This document shows positions 1 to 8,825 of a DNA stretch of 64,000 bases, one piece after another. Position numbers and translations under genes: made by a program. Each line of letters begins with the position of its first letter. The first letter of the stretch is position 1. The DNA is taken from assembly GCA_021740585.1 (NCBI GenBank), contig JAIOZM010000005.1:17380-81379 (forward strand), given 5' to 3'. The DNA comes from Bacteroidales bacterium (lineage in GTDB: Bacteria; Bacteroidota; Bacteroidia; Bacteroidales; GCA-2748055). The notes beneath the pieces were generated by a model, which was given only the letters and a program-made list of their open reading frames with translations, had not been told where the DNA came from and did not search any database.

Positions 1-88
1 AATTTGAAAATGGTTCTGGATGATTTTGTAAAACAGCATAAACTTTAACAAAAATAATATCAATTAAAGCATTGATAATTGATCTGAA

Positions 89-151
89 TTATCTCTGTGA
101 GACACTGAAAACTTTTTTTGATTTAAAAGAACAGCGTTTCACAGAGATAAA
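89..151. repeat. Imperfect inverted repeat, CACAGAGA-type
   Basis: Arms at about 89-107 (TTATCTCTGTGAGACACTG) and 132-151 (reverse complement begins TTATCTCTGTGAAACGCTG) can form a long hairpin with a loop of about 24 nt. It lies downstream of the permease gene on the minus strand and could end that transcript, but no clean T-run follows. The CTCTGTG core recurs in the hairpins near 27.7 kb and 41.0 kb, so this is probably one member of a dispersed palindromic family. Confidence 0.6.
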
Positions 152-243
152 TATTATATATGACCTTATCTATCAGTTCTGTTAGGGGTTGGGAAAGGCA
201 AATAAACCGGCATGGTGTAATATTATAATTTAAGAAAGTACAA

Positions 244-1191
244 CTAATTTCTGCGTCTATCTTTTTTTTGATATTTTGAAATTATAATTTTCCCGGTTGC
301 AAGTATGCTTATTCCAATAATGGTAATAATACCTCCAATTATCTGCATTTTTACAGGAAAAACACCCAGGTAAATAATAGCTCCTACAGCAACAAAAATT
401 CCTCTGGTAGATTGAATAATCATGGTTCTTGTAGCTTCAATATATTTTAAGGAGGAGAACTGTGCCAGACCTGTTAAAAAGGGACCCAGAACAGAACCCA
501 TACCCACATTAAATAATGCAGCACCAGGAATTTCCAATGATTTTCCGCTTTGAATCATCATAATAGTAAAGAAAATAAACAGGTATGCAATTCTGTTTAT
601 CATCAATAATGATGGGTCAATTTCTTTAATTCTGTATTTAGAAACAATGACGCTTATTGACATGAACAGAGATGATAAAAGGATATAACCCGTGCCTTCA
701 ATAAATATATCGTTCAGATCATTCTTTCCTGAGTAAGAAATCAGGATTGCTCCAATAAGCGTAAAAAGAATTCCGGTTACTTCAATTTTGGTAAATCGCT
801 CTGCCAAAAAACTTATGCCTAATATAGCGACAAAAACAGGAGTCAGATTCGAAAGGAATGAAACTATCGTTGGATTTTCAACAATTTCAATGGAAATAAA
901 AAGAGTTATAGCAGCAAATAATTCCAGGAAACCGACCAAAATCAATAAATATCTGGATTTTGTATTTAAGCTTTTTATAAGAGTCAGCTTTCCGGAAAAT
1001 ATTACGTAGAACAAACTCCAGATAAAAGCCAGTCCAAACCAATAAAATCCAAACTGATAGAGGTGGATCTCGGAAAGGGCGGCTTTGCTGAAAATATAAA
1101 CATTAGCCATTCCCAAAGTAGCTAAAAAGGCAAAAATATAACCTTTGGTTACCTGATGGGAAGATAAATACTTCTTGATTTTACCAAACAT
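244..1191 (-). CDS. EamA/DMT-superfamily permease
   Basis: This 315-residue protein is almost entirely hydrophobic and reads as about ten transmembrane helices arranged as two EamA-type halves. Halves of roughly residues 15-155 and 165-300 fit the drug/metabolite transporter fold. A motif resembling the EamA half-repeat end, PVFVAILGISFLAERF, is visible near residues 117-132, and IIGGIITIIGISIL closes the second half. The family exports amino acids, nucleotides or other small metabolites across the inner membrane; the substrate cannot be read from sequence. The short basic tail is cytoplasmic. It stands alone, with about 200 bp to the pgi gene upstream. Confidence 0.85.
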   Translation of the reverse strand: MFGKIKKYLSSHQVTKGYIFAFLATLGMANVYIFSKAALSEIHLYQFGFYWFGLAFIWSLFYVIFSGKLTLIKSLNTKSRYLLILVGFLELFAAITLFISIEIVENPTIVSFLSNLTPVFVAILGISFLAERFTKIEVTGILFTLIGAILISYSGKNDLNDIFIEGTGYILLSSLFMSISVIVSKYRIKEIDPSLLMINRIAYLFIFFTIMMIQSGKSLEIPGAALFNVGMGSVLGPFLTGLAQFSSLKYIEATRTMIIQSTRGIFVAVGAIIYLGVFPVKMQIIGGIITIIGISILATGKIIISKYQKKDRRRN

Positions 1192-1400
1192 TTGGATTGG
1201 GTTATAAAGATTCTGACTTCAGAAACAAATGCCAGTCAATTATGTTCCTTTCAAAGCTTTTAAAACCTCTAATGATTTAATATTCAATAATTAGCAAATA
1301 AAATATGTCCAACACCTGTTGTGCCAGTTAAAAAATCTGCTGATTTAGCAAGCTTAAACAGAAAGTTTCGGGCTTACCAGAATTAAATTACAAAAAATAA

Positions 1401-2744
1401 TTATAGTCTTTTTTTAATTTCCTCAGTTTCCTTCTCGAATCCAGGTTTTTCTAGCAGAGCAAACATATTTGTTTTGTATGCTTCAACGCCAGGTTGATTG
1501 AATGGATTAATATTGAGGAGATATCCGCTTATTCCGCATGCTTTTTCAAAGAAATATACCAGTAGTCCCAGATTGTATTCATTAATACGGTCAATTTCTA
1601 TTCGAATGTTTGGAACCCCACCGTCAACATGTGCCAGCATAGTGCCAAGTTCAGCCTTTGAGTTTACTTCAGAAATTCGTTTATTGGCAATATAATTGAG
1701 CTGATCTAAATTGTCGATATCTGAAGGGATTTTCATTGTTTTATCAGATCCGGTCACTGAGATAACGGTTTCAAAAATATGTCGTTCACCTTCCTGAATA
1801 TATTGCCCCATGGAATGCAGATCGGCTGTGAAATAAACACTGGCAGGGAAAATTCCTTTGTTTTCTTTTCCTTCACTTTCACCATACAATTGCTTCCACC
1901 ATTCTGATAAATAAACCAGTTTGTCGTGATAATTTGCTAAAATTTCAATCTTTTTTCCTTTTAAATATAGTGCATGACGGGTTGCGGCATAAATGGCAGC
2001 AGGATTTTCTTCAAATGAAACTTCCGGAGAAGTTAAAGACTCCATCTTTTTTGCACCGTTAATGAATTCGCGGATTGAGTAACCGGCAATTGCAATGGGA
2101 AGGAGCCCAACCGGTGTTAATACAGAATATCTTCCACCTGCATCATCGGGAATTACAAAGCTTTGATACCCTTCAATATTAGCAAGCTTACGCAGAGCGC
2201 CTTTTTTGGCATCTGTTATGGCAATAATTAATTCTTTTGCCTGATCTTTTCCTACCTGTTCTTCAAGTTGATTTTTTAGAATACGAAAAGCCACTGCCGG
2301 CTCTGTGGTGGTACCCGACTTTGAAATTACTACAATACCAAACTTTTTACCTTTTAATAAAGCAGATAATTCAACAATGTATTCTTCAACAAGGTTTTGC
2401 CCGGCAAAAAGAACTCTGGGATATTTCCCTTTATTCTCCAGCCACTCAAAACTGCTGCTCATGGCTTCGAGGAAAAATTTGGCTCCCAGATAAGAACCTC
2501 CAATACCTATCACAACAACGAAATCGACTTTATTGGCAAGTTCATTGGCGCACTTTTCAATGGATTGAATTTCATTTTCTGAGATTTGAGAAGGCAGGTC
2601 AACCCATCCAAGGAAATCACTCCCCTCACCTGTTTTATTATGAAGACTGCTAAGCTGTTTCTGAGCTTCTTCTGAAAATGAGAATACTTCTTCTTTGCTT
2701 ACAAAATTATGAATCTTACTGATATCAAGCCTGAAATTTTTCAT
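1401..2744 (-). CDS. pgi: Glucose-6-phosphate isomerase
   Basis: It interconverts glucose-6-phosphate and fructose-6-phosphate in the cytoplasm (glycolysis/gluconeogenesis). The sugar-phosphate binding segment GIGGSYLGAKFFLEAM, the family signature DDAGGRYSVLTPVGLLP and the catalytic-loop sequence YGESEGKENKGIFP are all present. I start it at the second Met (MKNFRLDISKI), giving about 447 residues. This matches the short bacterial PGI type, whereas the longer reading adds 16 residues with no family resemblance. An AAGG stretch lies just before this ATG. It has no operon partner. The enzyme would receive glucose released by the beta-glucanases further along. Confidence 0.95.
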   Translation of the reverse strand: MKNFRLDISKIHNFVSKEEVFSFSEEAQKQLSSLHNKTGEGSDFLGWVDLPSQISENEIQSIEKCANELANKVDFVVVIGIGGSYLGAKFFLEAMSSSFEWLENKGKYPRVLFAGQNLVEEYIVELSALLKGKKFGIVVISKSGTTTEPAVAFRILKNQLEEQVGKDQAKELIIAITDAKKGALRKLANIEGYQSFVIPDDAGGRYSVLTPVGLLPIAIAGYSIREFINGAKKMESLTSPEVSFEENPAAIYAATRHALYLKGKKIEILANYHDKLVYLSEWWKQLYGESEGKENKGIFPASVYFTADLHSMGQYIQEGERHIFETVISVTGSDKTMKIPSDIDNLDQLNYIANKRISEVNSKAELGTMLAHVDGGVPNIRIEIDRINEYNLGLLVYFFEKACGISGYLLNINPFNQPGVEAYKTNMFALLEKPGFEKETEEIKKRL

Positions 2745-2903
2745 TTGCCTTAAAATATTATTGTTTGTTATAAATTTCTTTTGAAGGGGCAAATTTAGAA
2801 AGAATTATCCACTTTTTTTTCAATAAAAGTTGAAGCTTAGACTGTAAGATGAAAGAATAATATGTGACCAATAAATTTTACAAAGCCTGAAGAAAGAATA
2901 GGG

Positions 2904-3854
2904 TTATTCCTCATTAAGAATTTTAACATCCTGAATTCTTCTGCTTAAAATGTCAGAATAGACTTTAGAATCTTTATTCTCGTATTTCCCCCAGGCTAAC
3001 TGGGAATATTCGAGGGCTTTTTCATACTCGCTTAATATTTCATAAACAACAGCTAAATTATGTGCAGAACGTCCCTGAGTTTTTCTTTTTTTGCGTTCCA
3101 TCGAAATTTCAAAACTGGCAATGGCAGCCTCCCAATTATTCACTTCCATCATTCGGGCACCTTGTGCGAGGTCTTTATCACGGCCGCCTTTTTTATAATA
3201 AGTGCGGGTAACCCTTTGCCAGTATGGAGTGATTCTTTTTCCATAGGCTCTGCCGGCATCATAGCTAAGGTAAATTACAGGGTCGGATTCAACAGCTGTA
3301 TTTATGATATTAATTAAATTATTATCATAGGAATTTATTCTTCCGCTTTTTGAAAACTTATATTCTTCAATAACTGAATTTGAGGCGAGATCGTAAATTC
3401 TAAATCCTAGTTTAGCATCAATAAATTCACCGTTTCGATCTGTATCAAAATATTCTAGAGATAGCACAGCATCGGCATTGTATTCCAGACAAATTCCCTT
3501 TAAATCTGCTGTCGGTAACAATGGGGCCATATTGCCAGGTTTGCCTTCGGTAATCATTTCAATATTTGTTCTGATAAAGCGAATATGAATATTATCATCT
3601 ACCTGATCTATTAAACCATCGATACATTTCTGTCCGGCAAACCGGTCTTGTCCAATTCCTTCACCCGTAATTCCACCTTCTAGTATATTAATAAGTTTAG
3701 TATTACGTGCACTTCTGTCGATAACAGCAATAGTTTTAATGTGCTCAGGAAATCTTAGAGAGGCCGGGAATAATGCGTCAAATGAAATGGAGGGGGCAGC
3801 AAAAATAAAAAATGTCAGCAAAAGGATCAGGCTATTTTTAATTTGGGTTTTCAT
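2904..3854 (-). CDS. Secreted TPR-containing protein, DUF6340-like
   Basis: The 316-residue protein has an N-terminal signal peptide (residues about 1-24, no lipobox Cys). Next comes a region starting RFPEHIKTIAVIDRSARNT that is typical of a Bacteroidota family of unknown function (DUF6340), with the conserved-looking segments LKGICLEYNADAVLSLEYFD and GFRIYDLAS. Residues about 225-300 carry two TPR-like helices (ARMMEVNNWEAAIASFEISM; AHNLAVVYEILSEYEKALEY). It is likely periplasmic or outer-membrane associated. Function is unknown. It lies between pgi and upp in the same orientation, with gaps too large to argue for an operon. Confidence 0.7.
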   Translation of the reverse strand: MKTQIKNSLILLLTFFIFAAPSISFDALFPASLRFPEHIKTIAVIDRSARNTKLINILEGGITGEGIGQDRFAGQKCIDGLIDQVDDNIHIRFIRTNIEMITEGKPGNMAPLLPTADLKGICLEYNADAVLSLEYFDTDRNGEFIDAKLGFRIYDLASNSVIEEYKFSKSGRINSYDNNLINIINTAVESDPVIYLSYDAGRAYGKRITPYWQRVTRTYYKKGGRDKDLAQGARMMEVNNWEAAIASFEISMERKKRKTQGRSAHNLAVVYEILSEYEKALEYSQLAWGKYENKDSKVYSDILSRRIQDVKILNEE

Positions 3855-4051
3855 TGTTGAGGATTTTAGTGATTAATCAGGTTTTAATCTGATAAATAGA
3901 TCGCAAATACAGTACCAAATATTACTTTTTTATCAATTTGCTATTTATAGGGTATAAAGATAGCTTAAGCAATATTTCTTATTAGAGCTATTAAAAACTT
4001 TTTGCATGACTTGCCTCGATAGATTTTTTGTATTCCAGATTTACAATCTCT

Positions 4052-4672
4052 CTATTTCGTTCCAAACAACCGGTCGCCCGCGTCCCCCAATCCCGGTACG
4101 ATATAGCCATTCTCATTTAATTTTTCATCGAGGGCTGCCAGGTAGATGTCAACATCGGGATGATCTCTTTCAATTCGTGCCACACCTTCAGGGGCTCCAA
4201 CAATACATACCAGTTTTATGATTTTAGCACCAAATTTCTTTACACTGCTTATGGCCGCACTTGCACTGCCTCCTGTGGCCAGCATTGGATCCAGAATCAT
4301 AACTACTGCATCCGGGGTATTTGGGGGGAACTTTGAATAATAATCCTGAGGTTCGAGGGTTACATGATCCCGAAATAAACCGATATGACCTACCTTAGCG
4401 GTAGGAATCAGATTCGAAATACCATCAACCATTCCCAGTCCGGCGCGAAGGATGGGGATTAGCACAATGTCTCTGGCTAATTCAGCCGTATGACATGGTC
4501 CGACAGGTGTTTCTATATCAATTTCATTCAGAGGAATATCCTGAGTTATTTCATAAGCCATTAATGCAGCCATTTCATCGAGGTTTTCCCGAAAATCTTT
4601 TGTGCCGGTTTCTTTTCTTCTAATTATTGAAAGTTTATGGGTAATCAGGGGGTGATCAAGAATATTTAGCAT
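4052..4672 (-). CDS. upp: Uracil phosphoribosyltransferase
   Basis: It makes UMP from uracil and PRPP in the pyrimidine salvage pathway. The PRPP-binding loop is clear ([19 protein letters not shown]), as is the uracil-side motif near the C-terminus ([20 protein letters not shown]). [18 protein letters not shown] sequence (here [15 protein letters not shown]) is also a family hallmark. I start at the ATG giving [14 protein letters not shown], about 206 residues, which matches family length; the longer reading needs a GTG start six codons upstream. It is cytoplasmic and monocistronic as far as seen. Confidence 0.95.
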   Translation of the reverse strand: MLNILDHPLITHKLSIIRRKETGTKDFRENLDEMAALMAYEITQDIPLNEIDIETPVGPCHTAELARDIVLIPILRAGLGMVDGISNLIPTAKVGHIGLFRDHVTLEPQDYYSKFPPNTPDAVVMILDPMLATGGSASAAISSVKKFGAKIIKLVCIVGAPEGVARIERDHPDVDIYLAALDEKLNENGYIVPGLGDAGDRLFGTK

Positions 4673-4730
4673 ATAATGGATTTTACACAAAGATAGGAAA
4701 AGCTGTCAGAAATTTGTTTAATTTATCCCC

Positions 4731-5513
4731 TCAATAAACAACAATATAATCTGTATATTGATGATCCAGCGACTCAGGGAGGTATGAATCGAATTTTCTG
4801 GAAGTTCCCTCAATGTTTAGCCACTGTTGATAAAAGGCATCTGATGCAGGACCCAGTGGTACAGGAAAATATTGGTCTCTGCGATCTGCAGAATCAAAAA
4901 CGGTAATTAACATATAGCTTCCAATTTTTGCACCTCTGTTGCCTTTTAAAACATAATTATAGAATCCATCTATATTTTCCTGATATGCCTGATGGAACTC
5001 ATTTTCTACAAAGGTCTCGAATTCCTTTTGCAGGCTGGGCTCAATATCAAAATACCTGACGGCAATAATCTCTCCAATTACTGGAGCTATTATTTTTGAG
5101 AAACCCAGAACCACGTAGTCTGTAAAAGGTATTACTGTTTCTACAAGTTTTTGCTCCGGAGCGTGAAATTGAAACCTGTTCAGAACAGCGTTCCATTGCG
5201 GATAATTCGACCAATCGGAAGCAGGGAAATAATAATCGCGGGTGGTTTTAAAATCAAATGTCCAGGCAAAAATATATTCTCCATTTCTTTCTCCCCGGTC
5301 GCCTTTCATAACCCATCCACCTGCACCTTTAGAGTGAGCCGCAATATTATCGCACCATTGATTATAGTAATTCAACAGGATAATTTCATTAACTCCCTCA
5401 CACATCTCGAGTTCACGAATGGAGACAACTTCAGGAAGAAATTGAGCATTTAAATTTTGATTTTGAATGATCATCAGCAGGATCAGGCCGGATAGAGATA
5501 CTAATCGTTTCAT
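4731..5513 (-). CDS. Secreted protein with two repeated domains, function unknown
   Basis: The 260-residue product has a signal peptide (residues about 1-23). The rest is two copies of one domain of about 110 residues. Copy one holds KGDRGERNGEYIFAWTFDF then YYFP and FTDYVVLG; copy two holds KGNRGAKIGSYMLITVFDS then QYFP and YTDYIVVY at the very end. The pattern (short beta strands, helix, aromatic pairs) recalls dimeric alpha-beta barrel (ABM-like) folds, with the two copies forming an intramolecular dimer; that fold call is inference. No catalytic motif is recognisable. It sits just upstream of upp on the same strand, 58 bp before the chosen upp start. Confidence 0.7.
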   Translation of the reverse strand: MKRLVSLSGLILLMIIQNQNLNAQFLPEVVSIRELEMCEGVNEIILLNYYNQWCDNIAAHSKGAGGWVMKGDRGERNGEYIFAWTFDFKTTRDYYFPASDWSNYPQWNAVLNRFQFHAPEQKLVETVIPFTDYVVLGFSKIIAPVIGEIIAVRYFDIEPSLQKEFETFVENEFHQAYQENIDGFYNYVLKGNRGAKIGSYMLITVFDSADRRDQYFPVPLGPASDAFYQQWLNIEGTSRKFDSYLPESLDHQYTDYIVVY

Positions 5514-5845
5514 GATTCCATGGTTTTAATTAAAGTCTTATGAAAAGAACAGCTTATTAAGAAATTTGAAGCGATAATTCAATTAACACAAAAAACACTT
5601 TTTTATAAAAATAGCTTTTTACAGACTCCATGTCAAGTAATAAACCATTTAAAAATAATTTATTAAACATGTTCATTGATACTTCAATTAAAAATTTATT
5701 CTGATGGATAAGATTCTAATATCTCCTTTGGTTTCTCAGAAATCCCAAATATTTTTGTTTAGACTTGATCTGGGAAAAAGCCTTTTTGAAGTGTGGCTTG
5801 GTTATTTTAAATAATAAATCGTGAAGTAAATTGAGGCAGAATTTT
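5514..5845. other. Intergenic stretch without a recognised gene
   Basis: About 330 bp of AT-rich DNA between two minus-strand genes. It must hold the promoter of the 4731-5513 gene. I see no ORF with protein-like composition, no RNA gene and no strong hairpin. Confidence 0.5.
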
Positions 5846-6937
5846 TTAAAGAAAAATCCTATAATCAAATAAGCAGGAGTCAGCGTCTAAAGTTGAAAAT
5901 TCAAAATCCCAGGTTTTCCCAATACGGGAAAGATCAATAAATGTTAAATCCGATTTTTTAATTGACTTAGATTTTAGATTTTCCTTAAACATAATTTTAA
6001 GTTCTTCTTCATTTTTATTTTTAAGGAGCTCAAAAAGATTTTGTAAATAATTTCTATCCTGAATGCTGATTTCATTTACAGATTTTACCGAGTAAGTCTC
6101 TTTGGACCTGCCATAAGAAAATAGTCCAACTTTTTTATTATTTCTTATAAGACCGTGTTTACTTATATTCTGGATCATTTCAACCGATGCATGAAAGAGG
6201 TCTCTCTGAGTGGTATATGGGAAATCAGATTCTTTAAGATTATTCTCAATCATTTGAATTACCGGAAGCAGGGTCTCATGCCTGAAGTCGCTTTTATACA
6301 GAAGATATTGGTCGGATTTGAAAAGTTCATTGTCGAGCTGGATAATCTCATCAAAGATGATCTTCTTTTTTTCCTTAGTGATCATACTTTCTGGTGGGCC
6401 AAAACTCAGCATTATATAAAAAATGGAAAAATCTTTACTGTCAGGTTCAAAATGAAAATTTAATTTATTGCCTGTCTTTCTGGCCATTTCGATTAAACCC
6501 AGAGAGGCTCCACCTTTATCGGTATATTTACCTTCAACCAATACCGTTTTATATAGCTTTGAGAGGTCTTCCTGATTTAAGGTATTCAGGTATTCAATTT
6601 TTTGAGAAAGTAACTCGATTTTCTCATTTCTGATTGGATTTGCAGAAGCAATATGAAGAAAATTGTTCTGTACGCGAATAAAAAACGCATTTTCAAGTTT
6701 GCCATTGCTGTTTCTTTTTTTGCTGTCCACTCCATGTCTGGCTACATTTTGAAAACATTCAGCAACAAGAAATACGGCCTTTTTCTTAATTTTACCGAGT
6801 TCATTTTTCTCGAGATAAGATTCAGAAAGGTCTACGATTTTTTCAACAATGGAATCTTTAAAACTACCATAATAGGCGAGTGTAAGGTCATCCTTTTTAA
6901 GGCGATGGTAATAATCGATCAGGTTGAATTCTTTCAA
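5846..6937 (-). CDS. Tandem SiaB-like (DUF6272) ATPase-fold regulator
   Basis: This 363-residue cytoplasmic protein has two copies of a SiaB-like GHKL-type domain. Domain one (residues about 1-180) has the N-box-like VAECFQNVARHG (Glu60, Asn64) and the G-box-like GGASLGLIEMARK at 142-154. Domain two (about 195-363) repeats the first box as VEMIQNISKHG (Glu253, Asn257), but its second box reads DLTFIDLSRIGKTWDF and has lost the glycines. SiaB-family proteins are kinases of anti-anti-sigma (STAS) partners in SiaABCD-type signalling. No SiaA phosphatase or STAS gene is adjacent. The single-chain double form is unusual and suggests a built-in dimer with one degenerate site (inference). Confidence 0.75.
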   Translation of the reverse strand: MKEFNLIDYYHRLKKDDLTLAYYGSFKDSIVEKIVDLSESYLEKNELGKIKKKAVFLVAECFQNVARHGVDSKKRNSNGKLENAFFIRVQNNFLHIASANPIRNEKIELLSQKIEYLNTLNQEDLSKLYKTVLVEGKYTDKGGASLGLIEMARKTGNKLNFHFEPDSKDFSIFYIMLSFGPPESMITKEKKKIIFDEIIQLDNELFKSDQYLLYKSDFRHETLLPVIQMIENNLKESDFPYTTQRDLFHASVEMIQNISKHGLIRNNKKVGLFSYGRSKETYSVKSVNEISIQDRNYLQNLFELLKNKNEEELKIMFKENLKSKSIKKSDLTFIDLSRIGKTWDFEFSTLDADSCLFDYRIFL

Positions 6938-7043
6938 AAGGGGCGATTTTAGAGATCCAAATATTGAAATAAATTTATGTTAAATACATCAGCAAAACAA
7001 ATATTCTAAAAACTAAAAAGATAATCCAACTCTAATACAGATA

Positions 7044-7808
7044 TTACTTTAATTCAAGCAATTCGATTTTCCGAAATTCAGTTGGAGCACTTTCTGCCTG
7101 AATGGCAATATAGCCTTTGGAAAGAGCAAGTCCTTCAAAATGCCTGTAAGATTCAGGTAAGTCTCCCCCAATTACCGGCTTTCTATATGTCATAACGGTA
7201 TCACCATTAACAATATGATGGATAATACTGTCCCCAAATACCACGGCCTCAAATCTGACCCACTGATCACCATTAAAAGTTTTTGAATTGGATCTTATAC
7301 AATGTTCAGTAATAAGATTTCCATTTATCTCAATATGAGTTCCTGGAGTACAAACGTTACCTGTCGGCCTTTCATCATCTTCAATTCCACCAAGAAGCTG
7401 CGCTTCAATAGAAACCGGAAAAGACTGGTCCAGTTCTATGCTTTCAGGAGGTTGACAATGTAACATTATGCCATTATTCCGGATTGCCCAGGCTTGTCCT
7501 CCCGTTACTTGCTCACCTGTGAACCGGTATTCAAAGCGAATCTTATAATTTGAGTAACTTTTTTCGTAAAAAAGATGACCAAATTCATCCGAAAAATTTT
7601 CATATTCCTCATAAGAGACTTTTAAAACAGAATCGCTGACCCGGAAGGTATTTTTGTAATTAATACCCAATTCCGAATGATTGAATTTTGGAGTCCAGCC
7701 TTCAAGATTTTCCCCGTTAAAGAGCTGAATCCAGTTTTCTTCTTTTTGGGTAGCGGGATTGCAAGAGATTAAAAGAAGGATTAGAATGAAGATTGAGAAT
7801 TGTCTCAT
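7044..7808 (-). CDS. DUF1080 (3-keto-disaccharide hydrolase-like) lipoprotein
   Basis: The 254-residue protein begins with a lipoprotein signal ending LLLISC (Cys16). It then has the family opening WIQLFNGENLEGWTPKF, the middle segment NNGIMLHCQPPESIEL, and the closing strand region SKGYIAIQAESAPTEFRKIELLEL. This is the concanavalin-like DUF1080 fold, some members of which hydrolyse 3-keto-glycosides. It would act in the periplasm or on the outer membrane. It is divergent from a second DUF1080 gene across about 170 bp, so a shared control region is likely. Confidence 0.85.
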   Translation of the reverse strand: MRQFSIFILILLLISCNPATQKEENWIQLFNGENLEGWTPKFNHSELGINYKNTFRVSDSVLKVSYEEYENFSDEFGHLFYEKSYSNYKIRFEYRFTGEQVTGGQAWAIRNNGIMLHCQPPESIELDQSFPVSIEAQLLGGIEDDERPTGNVCTPGTHIEINGNLITEHCIRSNSKTFNGDQWVRFEAVVFGDSIIHHIVNGDTVMTYRKPVIGGDLPESYRHFEGLALSKGYIAIQAESAPTEFRKIELLELK

Positions 7809-7978
7809 TTATTTAAATTAATTTTTGATCAAGATATGAATTCAAACTTATACCTGAAAGGAAATCGATGTTAAATATTTATGCGGTATTGAGTTGAAAG
7901 GTCTAAATTCTGGTTTTAAAGCTCTGTTTTCATTAAAAATTCTTAATTTGTCGGAAATATCATTTAATAGATTCCAAC

Positions 7979-8725
7979 ATGAAAAACATAATCAGTCTTT
8001 GCAGCCTTTTGGTTTTTATTTCTACGATGAGCTTTTCACAAAGCAATCCGCAAATTATTCCGGAAGATGCCGTTTCACTTTTTAACGGAAAAGATTTTAA
8101 AGGATGGAAGATACCCGAAGGCGATAACGGACATTGGAAGATAGTAAACTCGGTAATCGATTATGATGCGGAAAGTGAGGCTATTAACGATAAGAATTTG
8201 TGGACAGAAAAAAGCTATAAGGATTTTGTATTATACATCGACTGGAGAATAAAGGAAACACCCTGGGAAAACCCCCGGGTTCCAATTATTTTACCGAGTG
8301 GTTTGAATAAAAAGGACGAAAAAGGAAAAGATATTGTAACAAAAGTCCCGGATTCCGATTCGGGCATATTACTTAGAGGGAATGATAAATCGCAATGTAA
8401 CATTTGGTGTTGGCCGGTTGGTTCAGGGGAAGTTTACGGCTACAGAACGGATAAAAACCTTCCTGCTGAAGTAAGGAGAGGAGTGACACCAAAGTTGAAT
8501 GCCGATAATAATATTGGAGAATGGAACAGATTCGTAATTACTCTTATTGACAATGTTTTAACTGTAAACCTGAACGGTTATAATGTAATTGAAGAAGCCG
8601 AGTTGCCGGGACTACCTGAAAGCGGAGCTATAGGACTTCAGCATCATGGTGCTAAAAGAGATGGTGAATGGATTAGTCCGCCAGCTTTGGTGCAATTCAG
8701 AAATATATATATCAAAGAGTTGTAG
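7979..8725 (+). CDS. Secreted DUF1080 family protein
   Basis: The 248-residue product has a signal peptide (MKNIISLCSLLVFISTMSFSQ, no lipobox). The DUF1080 opening is AVSLFNGKDFKGWKIPEG; then SDSGILLRGNDKSQCNIWCWP and the end motif GAIGLQHHG...VQFRNIYIKEL. It is a paralogue of the divergent gene at 7044-7808 but keeps the canonical LQHHG segment, which the other replaces by IAIQAES. Probable role is hydrolysis of keto-sugar glycosides or glycan binding in the periplasm. Activity is inferred from family only. Confidence 0.85.
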   Translation: MKNIISLCSLLVFISTMSFSQSNPQIIPEDAVSLFNGKDFKGWKIPEGDNGHWKIVNSVIDYDAESEAINDKNLWTEKSYKDFVLYIDWRIKETPWENPRVPIILPSGLNKKDEKGKDIVTKVPDSDSGILLRGNDKSQCNIWCWPVGSGEVYGYRTDKNLPAEVRRGVTPKLNADNNIGEWNRFVITLIDNVLTVNLNGYNVIEEAELPGLPESGAIGLQHHGAKRDGEWISPPALVQFRNIYIKEL

Positions 8726-8825
8726 TTACATGCCACTATGGCTTCAACAAGGAAAGTGATTAAAGACCCGGAATCAGGTTGACATCCGAAGCGGTTTGCA
8801 CTCAAACGGAATCAGGATTTGTTCG

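Noticed and set aside
2237..2653. 138-residue plus-strand ORF opposite pgi
   Set aside because: Overlaps a well-supported pgi gene and has no recognisable motif.
8726..8825. Terminator between the two convergent genes
   Set aside because: No stem of more than five pairs with a T-run was found.
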